Positions 1 through 8,684 of a DNA stretch of 64,000 nt are shown piece by piece. Below the pieces are notes generated by a model. That model searched no databases and was not told the DNA's origin. It saw nothing but the letters and a program-made list of their open reading frames with translations. Position 1 is the first letter of the stretch, and each line of letters opens with the position of its first letter. This DNA is from Lepiota brunneoincarnata (lineage: Eukaryota > Basidiomycota > Agaricomycetes > Agaricales > Agaricaceae), in NCBI GenBank assembly GCA_023014365.1, contig JAEBUN010000006.1:1054001-1118000 (forward strand), read 5' to 3'. The position numbers were made by a program, and so were the translations under genes.

Positions 1-1916
1 ACGTCGGACTTGTTTGAGAGGAAATCGATGTGAGTCCACCTTGAGAAGTCATCGATAAAGGTCACGTAGTAATGCTTTCCTCACTTTGTCTCCACTCGTG
101 CAGGCCCCCAGACATCGGAATGGATCTCCTGACCGAGCGATGATGCTCTCTCACCCTCCTGGACCTTTGAAATCGGCAGCCAAGTTGTTTTGCCATAGGC
201 ACATGACTCGCAGAAAATGTCTGTGTCTGTTCCATCTTCTAGCTTTAGGCCAGTCACCAGGCCATCGCGAATAAGCTTTCGAGCAGCACCAGCTGAAATG
301 TGGCCTAGGCGACGATGCAACATGTCCAAGCTGAGTGGTTCGCTCACCACATTTACCTCTTCTGTCTCTTTGATCAATTTATACAGGCCTCATCCGGTTC
401 TCGGGATCTCGGCAATCCGGGCACCACCCATATCACGAATGATGCACTTGCCATTGGCGAAGGTGGTTGAGAAGCCAGCATCATCAAGTCGGCCAATCGA
501 CACAAGAGTGTAGCCTGCCTCAGGTGAATACAGGACTTCGCTGAGGTGGAGTTGTGATGAGGTAGCTCCGTTTGGCAATTCTAGTACTACTTCACCCTTT
601 CCAATGGCATTGAAGGCCTTCTTGTTTGCAGCACGTAGAGGTCGAGGTTGGATAGGTTGGAAGGTCGCAAAAATATCTCGGTATGGGGAGATGTGATTCG
701 TAGCACCTGAGTCGAAAACTTCGACTTGGGTTGGGCTTGGTTCAGTGGCACTTACAACTTTGTCAATAGCTACACTGAAGTCGTCGATGTCAAGGTCATC
801 AAACCCGCTCATTGACTCCCCTTCACTCCACAACCCGGTAAGATTCGTTTCGACTTCTGACCAGCTTGCATCCGTTTCGGAGTCCAACCACTCCTCAACC
901 ATGAGGGAGCAATCCTCATCATCGCTGTCCGCTGTCACGGCATTAGCACTTCCACCCTTCTTGTTAGGTGAGTTTCCTCCTTTCTCCCCATCCCTCCTTT
1001 CGCTGATAGGCTTTTTCGGGTTGGGACATTCTCGCTTCCAGTGTTCACCACCGCAGTTCCAGCATGGACCCTTTTTCTTTCCCTTCCCTTTCGGCTTCCC
1101 ACCTCCATTGCTACCTTTGCTTCCTTCAGTAACCAGGGCATTGTCGTGTTCCGGTTTAGCATTTCCAGCCCTTGATCGTTCAGGGCGTGCTCACTCCCAT
1201 TCATCGCTAATCAATATGATCAGGATTTCGGGCTCAATGGTATGTTGGAGGGAACTATGAAGTTGGGCAGCAGATAATTGATTTGAGGCGTAGGATGATA
1301 ACCAACGGGGTAGGGACTGGAGGATTGCACTCCTATAGTCATCGTCACTGATGGTGACACCAACAGCACCCAGCTCGGCCTTTCGGGAACGTATCTCGTT
1401 TAGGAATAGACGAACATCACCCCTGTCAGGGCATCGCATGGTCATAAATTCGCGACGGAGCCGAGCTTGCGAGAAGGCACTCTTGTAAGTGTATTCTCGC
1501 TTTATAGAGTCCCACATCAGCTTGACAGTATGATGACCAGCAGTGACCATTAGCGTGGAATCTGGGAGATGTTGGGCAAGCAAGGAGCGAGCGATATTTT
1601 CGTTCCTTTCCCAAGTCTCGACCATTTCAGTAGTGGCAATAGGAGCAGCAGGTGTGGTTGTAGTAGGAGCTGTGGGAGCAGTCGTAACAGGGGTGGTGGT
1701 AGCAGGAGCTGTGGGAGCAGTGGAAAGAGTGGCTGTGGGTTGTGACCCACTGGTTGAGGTTGGGAGTTCAGGACGCGGCAAACTACCATCGAAATGGCCC
1801 CACAATCCCTTTCCTTGGATTACTGTCTGGAAAAGTAGCACAAAGATTGCCCAGTTTCCCCCAGACACATCCAGCTTTGGTACTGACGTAGGGAGCATAT
1901 CGTTTACAGTAGACAT
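1..1916 (-). pseudogene. copia gag-pol polyprotein, partial, three nonsense codons
   Basis: One reading frame runs from ATG at 1916 to the window edge and is interrupted only by TGA at 1193-1191, 392-390 and 83-81. In order it holds a UBN2-type gag domain; a proline/threonine/alanine-rich linker; a zinc knuckle CWNCGGEHWKREC (CX2CX3HX4C, complement of about 1031-1069); an aspartic protease with DSGATNHI; the GAG-pre-integrase HRRLGH and CESCAYGK motifs; and the integrase start with HSDVWGP and, after the last stop, YYVTFIDDFSRW. Each stop stands where an arginine CGA would fit the flanking residues (E-R-A, G-R-G, K-R-G). One C-to-T change at CpG explains each, so this is a decayed copy and not three separate genes. 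Confidence 0.88.
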
Positions 1917-1967
1917 TGCACAATAGATCAATGTATTCGGTTATCTGGTTAATAGCACGTTGGCGCG

Positions 1968-1979
1968 GGGCCCATAACC
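1968..1979 (-). other. copia primer-binding site (half initiator tRNA)
   Basis: On the element strand the 12 bases GGTTATGGGCCC lie directly inside the LTR end. They are the exact complement of the anticodon stem-loop of eukaryotic initiator tRNA-Met (GGGCCCAUAACC, from general knowledge), and not of its 3' CCA end. Priming from a cleaved half initiator tRNA is known for Drosophila copia and some related fungal elements. The site fixes the inner LTR boundary at 1980. Confidence 0.75.
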
Positions 1980-2423
1980 TGTAGAATGTAGTAAGGTATA
2001 TTCAGTCTCGACGCGAGAGCTAGAGTTTACCTGTAGAACGTAGTAAGGTATACTACAAAGTAATCAGTACAGTAATTAAAGGTATTGATAGAATACTCAC
2101 TTCAGTCTTGACGCGAGAGCTGAAGTGCGACTACAAGCAAGAGACTATTTATCTAACACTACGATACACGCGCTTGTACATAGACAATAAGCACAATAGC
2201 AATAGTGTACGGGCAGAGGAGGACAGTAAGGGCATAGCATAAAAGATATAAAAAGGGTAGAGACCGTGCAAGAGAAACGGAGCGCGGGATATGGAACAAA
2301 CACGAAAGGGCGGAAAAAGGACGCCAGCTAAACGGAGACCGGAACTCGGCACGCATTTGCGAGCTTGACATATAAGGCCTGTACAAGTAGAGATTAAAGC
2401 CTTAAGCTTTAATCTTGTTAACA
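1980..2423 (-). repeat. copia 5' LTR
   Basis: 444 bp with TG...CA ends: the plus strand starts TGTAGAATG and ends TGTTAACA. The inner end abuts the primer site. Inside, a 21-base block (CTGTAGAAYGTAGTAAGGTATA-like) occurs at about 1979 and 2033, and a second block (TTCAGTCTYGACGCGAGAGCT-like) at about 2000 and 2102. The outer end is inferred from the terminal dinucleotide only, because the partner LTR lies outside the window. Confidence 0.65.
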
Positions 2424-3450
2424 GTGGTTGTTAACCCTCTTTGCCTTAACTTGGCGTGTTCCCTCATTATCTCATTGAGTGTGATCCACTAAGCTCTGTA
2501 AGGCCAACTGTCTCAGACACCTTGTAGAGTGATTGAAGGCCATCTCCAGTTATCCTTGGATACAGAAGGAGCACGGATCATAACAGGTAAGCCAGGTCTT
2601 CTGGCGGGGAGAGGTTGAGGGACATAGCGATGGCTACACAGAGGGGTAGTTTTCTTTCGCACGTTGTTTTGAACAACCAGGGTACCTTGATGTGTTCAGT
2701 ACATTGGTAGAGCAGAGCAGAGTAGAGGGCAAGCAAGAGATAAGCAGCAGAGTATCTTAGTGTTTTGTTATCCAGGTTAGGGGTTCACTCATGAGTAGCA
2801 CAGAGTTTGACACAGGATGTCTATACAGACTTGGTCCTGTCCTACTAAGCATGACTTGGAGATGACAGAGCACTATAGTCCAGCTGGTTTAGAGGCAAAG
2901 AGTTATAGGAGGCAAGAACTTTATAACACTAAGATAAGGATACAAGGTATTGTACTGTATCCTTATATACTTCTGAGTGTGGCTGTACTTCTACTATAAT
3001 AGTCTGGACCAGAGTAACTATGAGTCAGAGATAAGGAACACGAGGTGTATACTAAGAATAGTCCTTCTGATGTACACTACTGATGGTTTCATAGTGACAT
3101 GGGAGTGTGGATTAAAAATAACCATCCTTCTGATAGAACTTCTGATAACATGGTGAAAATGCAGATTACTTTACAAGATCAAAAACAAAGTTTGTTAACA
3201 AGTTTGCTAATTCCGACTTTATAAGTTCATGGGGGAGAGGTTGTTGCAGATCTCCAGAAATATATTCAATTCTAATGTTTTTAGGGTTTTGGTAAGTTAT
3301 TCTCTTAGTCTCCAACTAGACAGACAGTTGTCCTATCTGAATACAATGGGAACTTTGATGGTTGTTACTATATAATATGTTAACTAATATCTTCACAATT
3401 CAATAAGTCAGGCAAAACGCAAGCTTTCACAATCAGTGAACTTCCATAGA

Positions 3451-3770
3451 CCTAGCAGACAACATGTTCTAATGGGCCCTAGCGTACTATGTCCTTTTCT
3501 CTTGACAATACTATAAATTTACACTACCCAGCAAGATAGGCTTTTGACAAGCTCCTGTAGTAAGTGTCTTTAAGCTAGTAGGCCTAGCGGACAGCATTAT
3601 CTAATGGGCCCTAGCACACTACAGCTTCTGAACAATGCAATAAAACTTTATACTACTCAGTGAGACAGGCTTTTGGTGAGCTCCTGCAGTAAGTATCTTT
3701 AAACTAGATAGACCTAGTGGACAGCGTTTTCAATGGGCCCTAGCATACTATGTTTGCTTCTCAATTAAAC
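3451..3770. repeat. degenerate ~130-bp tandem repeat, about 2.4 copies
   Basis: Units start at 3451, 3583 and 3713, each with a CCTAGYRGACARC-like block followed about 20 bases later by AATGGGCCCTAGC. The spacing is 132 then 130 bp. The unit also shares a GACAGGCTTTTGG-like and a GAGCTCCTG-like segment. The third copy stops after the ATGGGCCCTAG block. Confidence 0.7.
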
Positions 3771-5027
3771 AGCTCTACAATTCAATGGTATACTTCTGAG
3801 GCAAGGCCTCTAAGAGGAACCCAAAGAAACAGGAGTTAGTGAACTTTCTACTTAAGAACAGAAGAGTCATATCAACTTGTATTCAGCTCTTGAGTCAAGC
3901 AGAAGGGTCTGTCAATATCTCAATTGTTTCAAAGGGTCTGGTTTTTAAGAGTATAACTCTTTAAGTCTCTGGTGGTCTATGACCAAAGAAAATCACATAA
4001 AATTGCTTTGTATTCCTATCCTAATCGACCATACAGTCAGGGGGGGGAAATAGGCAAGCAGTTTCTTGCCTCCCATGTAATTTACAGACAAGTTTTTATA
4101 ACAATATACAATTAACTTATGGGTATACCTGAAACAAGCCTTCAGCTTCATCATTTTATTGTTTCTTCATCATTTAGGAGCATCATTCTAGGAGTTCCAA
4201 TATCAGCGACATAATTCGCTCTCAGGAACTTGCTCCCTAAGTGCCTGGTTATTTATATCACAGCCAATTGGGTTAGCAAGTTTCCTTGCTAACTCTTATC
4301 TAAGGGTTTTTTATCTCTTTCTTGGATTCTCCACACCCAGGTTCTCAACCCTAATGTCCTAAAAGTTCACTTCCATAGCCTTTATGCAGTAAACTAATAT
4401 TAGAATTTAATTAGCTTGTTTCATTCTTATCAATCTTTATTTTCTAGTCCATCATTTCTGGTCTCTTTCATTACTATGAGGGAGCATCCATCCCTGAGTA
4501 CCCTCTTGGATATCCCCATCTGATCTTTTTTCTTTCAATACCATCAGAGCTGTTCCAAGGGAACATCCTTACCAGGAAATTAGCCTAATTTCTAGATTCT
4601 CTTGTCAAGATTTGCTTCCAGAACCTGTTACTATGGCTAAGTACCATCTGAAGGTCATAAGCATTACAACTTGTCCGCTTTCTAGGGCAGAGGTGAAGAA
4701 ATGGGTCTTTTGTGTAGTCATGAGTATCTTAACTAATATCTTAGTTAACACAGTATTGGATACAATGCTCAGGTACATTCATACCAGAGTCATTCTTCCA
4801 TAGCCTTATCACTAATAAGTTAGTTAACAGCACATTTTTACTTGTCTGGGTGTTCTGGTTCTGTTTCTGAGATGTCTGCCTTCACATATTTTAGATAGTA
4901 TTCTAATCTCTCACACCCAGTGTCTGACCATGGCCATATATTGATATTATTCGGTATCAGAGAGTTAGTTACTTTATTAGCTAGTAATTTCACAATGAAA
5001 TGATTTTGCAGGTGCAACAATGGTATT

Positions 5028-5234
5028 CTGACGGACAAGTTGTGCAGCCATTCACAAACCTATCTGGATATTCAGGGTCCTTCTGTTGTATTACTGTACA
5101 CCCAGGTGGGGATGTGTGAGGGATCTTGAAAAAGAATCAACACAATGGACCCTAAGGCTTGCTTGTCATTTGAAAAGTGAAAAGACTCACCATTGATAGT
5201 TGTTTCGCTCTCACTCCTAGGACAAACCACTCTT
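5028..5234 (+). repeat. dispersed direct repeat, copy A
   Basis: Shares most of its length with 17857-18120 in the same orientation, for example TTCAGGGTCCTTCTGTTGTAT, CATTTGAAAAGTGAAA and GATAGTTGTTTCGCTC. Copy A lacks about 33 bp and has a shorter middle segment than copy B. No terminal inverted repeats or coding content were recognised. Confidence 0.75.
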
Positions 5235-5305
5235 TGTGTTGATGGATTACCACCATTATCATTTTTGTACTGGTCATTGGCCTCCAGTTCAGCTACATAC
5301 ACAGT

Positions 5306-5610
5306 ATGAACCAGGAACCTAACATTGATGACCCCAAAGAACACAAAAGGATCCAAAGGGAGTGGGATCTGGAGCACTCCAATCACAGGAAGGCTTTAGA
5401 GGATATGCATCAGGAGCATAAGGCTATCCGACACAACTGGGTCATCAAATCTGCCAAGCATCAAAAGCAGCTGGGACAGGAATGCCAGGAGATAGCAAAG
5501 GAACACCAGGAGCACCTGGCATTACATCGTGATATGGATTGAGAATGAAATAAGTGGGAGGAGGAGCGGCATCAGTGGGAAGCTGACTGTGTGATGAAAA
5601 GGTAGAAACA
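5306..5610 (+). pseudogene. coiled-coil reading-frame fragment with stops
   Basis: From ATG at 5306 the frame encodes 78 residues rich in E, H, K, Q and W (e.g. RIQREWDLEHSNHRKAL), a charged heptad-like pattern. It hits TGA and a second TGA at about 5540-5548 but continues in frame with the same composition (KWEEERHQWEAD). That continuity suggests a decayed longer coiled-coil gene, perhaps of transposon origin. No family is recognised. Confidence 0.35.
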
Positions 5611-5859
5611 CTCATGGGTTCTAATATAGATAGAGGGCTTTTTTTCACTAAGCTTAGCCAAAATTTGATTAACTTAAGCTAATACCAGTGGTATAAGATA
5701 GATAATGAACAGTTTTGTCTTTTGGGGTATTCTGGGGGTGCGTTCTGACAGCAAAATTCAAGAGAGTAGTGTTTTAGAGGTTAATGAACAGCCATTGAAG
5801 TTATCTTAGCCATAAGCTGCAACAATGAAAGGACAATCCCTGTCAATTCAAAGCGCAAG

Positions 5860-5988
5860 GTCTCTAGTCTCTGGTCTCTGGTCTCTGACTTTTGTTCTCT
5901 ATCTCTGTCTCTGTCTCTGTCTCTGTCTCTGTCTCTAGCACTCTAGAACTCTAAACTCTGAACTCTGTTCTCTGTCTCTGTCTCTGGG
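5860..5988. repeat. (CTCTGT)n microsatellite, imperfect
   Basis: Interrupted runs of TCTCTG/TCTCTA hexamers, the longest uninterrupted stretch at about 5900-5938, ending before 5990. Confidence 0.85.
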
Positions 5989-6762
5989 TTGGTCAATGAC
6001 CAGAGAAATCACACTTAATGATGCACACTAAATAGCCCTCTGAAACCATTCTTGATCACAGCTTGCAGACTTGCATGTGGAAGCAGGGGTGAGACCTCTT
6101 CCTTCTCCACAAACAAGTGCAACTGTATTTATATTGTTTAGATACATATGAGAGATAGTAAATATGAAATAGAAAACAATAAGCTTAATTGTTACAGGTA
6201 CTGCAAAATATTTTGGAAGGTTCAGCAGCATTTTTACCTTGCCTTGGGTTATGGGTTTCTCTCTGATTGACAAATGGCAATCCAGCCAGACATGTTCCAT
6301 GCTTGTCTGCATTATTCTGTGTCCACACAAGTGTGTTAAGCCTCTGGATCAATTATGATTGGCATGTATAGCATATGGACAATCCCTTGATCTGTTGTAA
6401 TTAATCTCAGTCAGGCAATATGCCAAGGTGCTGGGACCCACAAAGCACTCATTAATTATGAGTCTTTTATATTTCTAGGGTTTTGGGCATCAGGTGTCAC
6501 CTCCCAAGCATTGGACATTCTGTTCTGTGGTCCAGTCATCATTATTGGGCTCACTATAGGCATGATACACTCACAACAGCTGCTATGTACATTCTTTTGG
6601 GTTCAAATGAATCCAAGTTCATCAGAAAACTGCTCACAAGGTCCCTTGATGTGACTGGAGTATACTCAATAGGCTATGTAGAGTCCTGAATCCCTCCAGA
6701 GAGCATTCTGATAGCTCAGTTCACTAAGCTTAGTGATAATGAACTGGTTTGAACACTTCCGA

Positions 6763-6767
6763 GGCTT
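6763..6767. repeat. target-site duplication, left (GGCTT)
   Basis: GGCTT directly outside the left LTR; it is repeated exactly at 14601-14605. A 5-bp duplication is normal for gypsy integrases and proves that both LTRs belong to one insertion. Confidence 0.92.
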
Positions 6768-7429
6768 TGTTAGAGCTGGTGCGGGTCGGGACCGAGGCGG
6801 AGGGTCGGGGTGGTAACCTTGTTATAAGTTAACCGGGGGACAGGGCGAAGTCAGTACGTAGACTTCGGGACCGAGGCGGAGTACGTCGGGCGGGGGGATT
6901 GGACTTGCGGCCTCAGCGTATGTGCTGTGCCCTCCTACTGTCCTAGTCCATATTTCAGGAAGTCGGGGCCGAAGCGGAGTGAGGCAGAAGAGAGGAGAAG
7001 ATAGAGAACAGGGAGCTGGTCCGCTGCTCGATTCGATTATCAGACTGAGGAGTACAAGCCAAGTACCTACGGTATATATACTACTGGCCTTACAAACTAT
7101 GACTCATACTGACTACGTGCGGAGCGGAGCGGAGACCGATCTAGTTACAAACAGATTACGAACGGATTACGAATGGAATGGAAACGGGTACAGGTATGGA
7201 GACTAATAACATATCTTGACTACGGACGGGAAATGGAGACGGGGGTATGAGACACCGAGGGCCAGGTGACCACGGCACGTGTGGAGGTGGTCGCGTGATC
7301 GGGGCAGGGGATTGCGGTCGGAGCAGGTCGGGGCCGAGTTGGAGGGCAGAGGGTTGTTGTGTGGAACACACGTGGAGTCGAGAAGCCGAAGTTTAAATGA
7401 TTAGACTCTGAGTTGGCATGGATATGACA
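6768..7429 (-). repeat. gypsy 3' LTR
   Basis: 662 bp, TG...CA on the plus strand (TGTTAGAGC to GATATGACA). Aligned by eye with 13940-14600 it differs by 12 transitions and one single-base indel; 11 of the 12 transitions are at CpG in one of the two copies. Confidence 0.93.
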
Positions 7430-7432
7430 GTG

Positions 7433-7442
7433 CCCCCCCTTT
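7433..7442 (-). other. polypurine tract
   Basis: AAAGGGGGGG on the element strand, three bases (CAC) before the start of the 3' LTR. This is the expected position for plus-strand DNA priming. Confidence 0.75.
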
Positions 7443-7504
7443 AGGGCCGAGCCTCGAGGCCCAAGGCGGTCTAGGCCGGAGCCCATCGGAAAGTTCCAGC
7501 AGGG

Positions 7505-7511
7505 TATAAAA
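7505..7511 (+). promoter_or_regulatory. TATA box for the antisense gene
   Basis: TATAAAA, 50 bp upstream of the ATG at 7561 and reading away from the LTR. A start about 30 bases downstream would give a short leader. It lies inside the element between the 3' LTR and the antisense reading frame. Confidence 0.5.
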
Positions 7512-7560
7512 ACGGTGAACTGGTTCGATTCCAAAAAACACAGCTTGACCTCTTACTCCC

Positions 7561-8625
7561 ATGAGCAGACAACCCTCCCGACAACCGACCGCCGCAGAGC
7601 GCAAGGCGCAATTGTTGAGGGAGAAGGTGGAACGAGAGGAGCGAGAGCGGTTGGAAATCGAGAGGCTGGAGGAGGAGGAGCAATGAGAGGAGGAGGAGCG
7701 GCAGCGGATGATAGCGCTGCACCAGCGACAAGCGGAGGAGCGGGCGAGAGAGCGTATGGCGGAAGATATCAGGCGGCAACAAGATGAGGCTGCCGAGGCA
7801 GAGCATTGGGCGATCCAGGCCCGACTCGTCGCAATGACTACGGGGGCCTCGTCGAGCCGTCCGTCGGAAGAACCGATGCAGGTAGATACTGAGGAGTCGG
7901 ATTCTGAATACACGGATAGGGACGAGGCAGAAAATAAGGAGGAGGAGGAGGAGGACGAGGACTCCGGGGACACAGGGGGTAAGGGAAAAGCAAGGGCGAG
8001 GGCAGCCCCGCGACGGGGCCATGCGAACATATTCGGGGGTGAGAACCCCTGCTGGAGGTGCGAGCGAGATGGGGTCCAGTGTGAGGTCGCCGGCGGGTAA
8101 GTCATTTTGAGGGTTTCCAGGCTACATACTGATAGTTTTTTAGTAACACCAGGAGTTGCCGTCAGTGCAGCAAAATGAAAAAACGGTGCGGGGGTCAAGA
8201 GGAGACGGAGCCGAGCGGGGCCGGGGGGATGTCGGGCCAACAATTTGAAGGTGAGTGAGGAATTTCTGACTGCGAGGTTTGCTGACCAAATGATCCCGTA
8301 GAGCTGAAGCGACTTATCGAGGAGGGGCACCAGAAGACCCTCAAGCGGGTCAATATCATGGAGGTGCAGGCTTGCACAGGCCATCACTCGATTGGGGGAG
8401 AGGGTGGACAAGGTCGAGCTGACGGCTGGCCGTTATGAACAGTTACGGCGTTGGGAGGCGCAGGTGGATGGTAACTGGTCGAGTAGGGGTATTACGGAGA
8501 CGGAGGAGATGGAGGAGTTGGAGGAGTCGGAGAGCATCCGAGGTATTTCGGAAGAGGAGGTGCGAGGTATGATGGAGGATGCGGCGGCGCCGCCCCGTAC
8601 CTCTGGGAACAATACGGACAAGTAG
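7561..8625 (+). CDS. antisense gene inside gypsy: coiled coil + Zn2Cys6-like protein
   Basis: Reads opposite to gag-pol. Exon 1 is 7561-8096, intron 8097-8143, exon 2 8144-8250, intron 8251-8301, exon 3 from 8302; both introns are GT-AG and keep phase. The product starts MSRQPSRQPT, then has a long E/R/Q-rich coiled coil, an acidic segment, and two cysteine half-sites joined across intron 1: CWRCERDGVQC, nine residues, CRQCSKMKKRC. This gives CX2CX6CX9CX2CX6C, the spacing of fungal Zn2Cys6 clusters, but with the basic residues in the second half-site. A second coiled coil follows. Defects are TGA at 7684-7686 (CAA TGA GAG, probably from CGA) and one extra base near 8355, after which the frame continues as RLGERVDKVELTAGRYEQL to 8625. 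It ends 60 bp from the pol stop. The role is unknown; it could regulate the element or be a captured host gene. Confidence 0.6.
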
Positions 8626-8684
8626 TTTGTACATGTCCAATAATATTTTTTGTTTCTTGGTGTGGTGGGTGGTCAGCGGAAGAT

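Larger units (their letters stand above)
1..2423 (-). mobile_element. Ty1/copia LTR retrotransposon, 5' part
   Basis: The element runs right to left and leaves the window at base 1, so only its 5' LTR, primer site, gag, protease and the start of integrase are visible. Order is LTR (1980-2423), primer-binding site (1968-1979), gag (from 1916), zinc knuckle, protease, GAG-pre-integrase, integrase start. Protease followed by integrase, before any reverse transcriptase, is the copia order. Three in-frame TGA stops show that this copy cannot make its polyprotein unless they are read through. The downstream half and the second LTR are outside the window, so its age cannot be judged from LTR divergence. 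Confidence 0.9.
2424..6762. other. repeat-rich AT-biased interval, no convincing gene
   Basis: 4.3 kb with only short reading frames that have no recognisable motifs. It holds a degenerate 130-bp tandem repeat (3451-3770), one copy of a dispersed repeat (5028-5234), a broken coiled-coil reading frame (5306-5610) and a CTCTGT microsatellite (5860-5988). It reads as old transposon or other relic DNA between two younger elements. Confidence 0.6.

Noticed and set aside
79..1193. use of TGA as a sense codon
   Set aside because: Considered because the copia frame stops only at TGA, but host genes (TAF11, HIT-finger, Pth upstream frames) end properly at TGA or avoid it, and CpG decay explains the element.
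7401..8411. 336-codon minus-strand serine-rich frame
   Set aside because: Antisense of the E/R-rich coiled coil of the plus-strand gene; serine and leucine repeats are what GAG/GAA codons give on the other strand. Introns, TATA box and cysteine spacing all support the plus strand.
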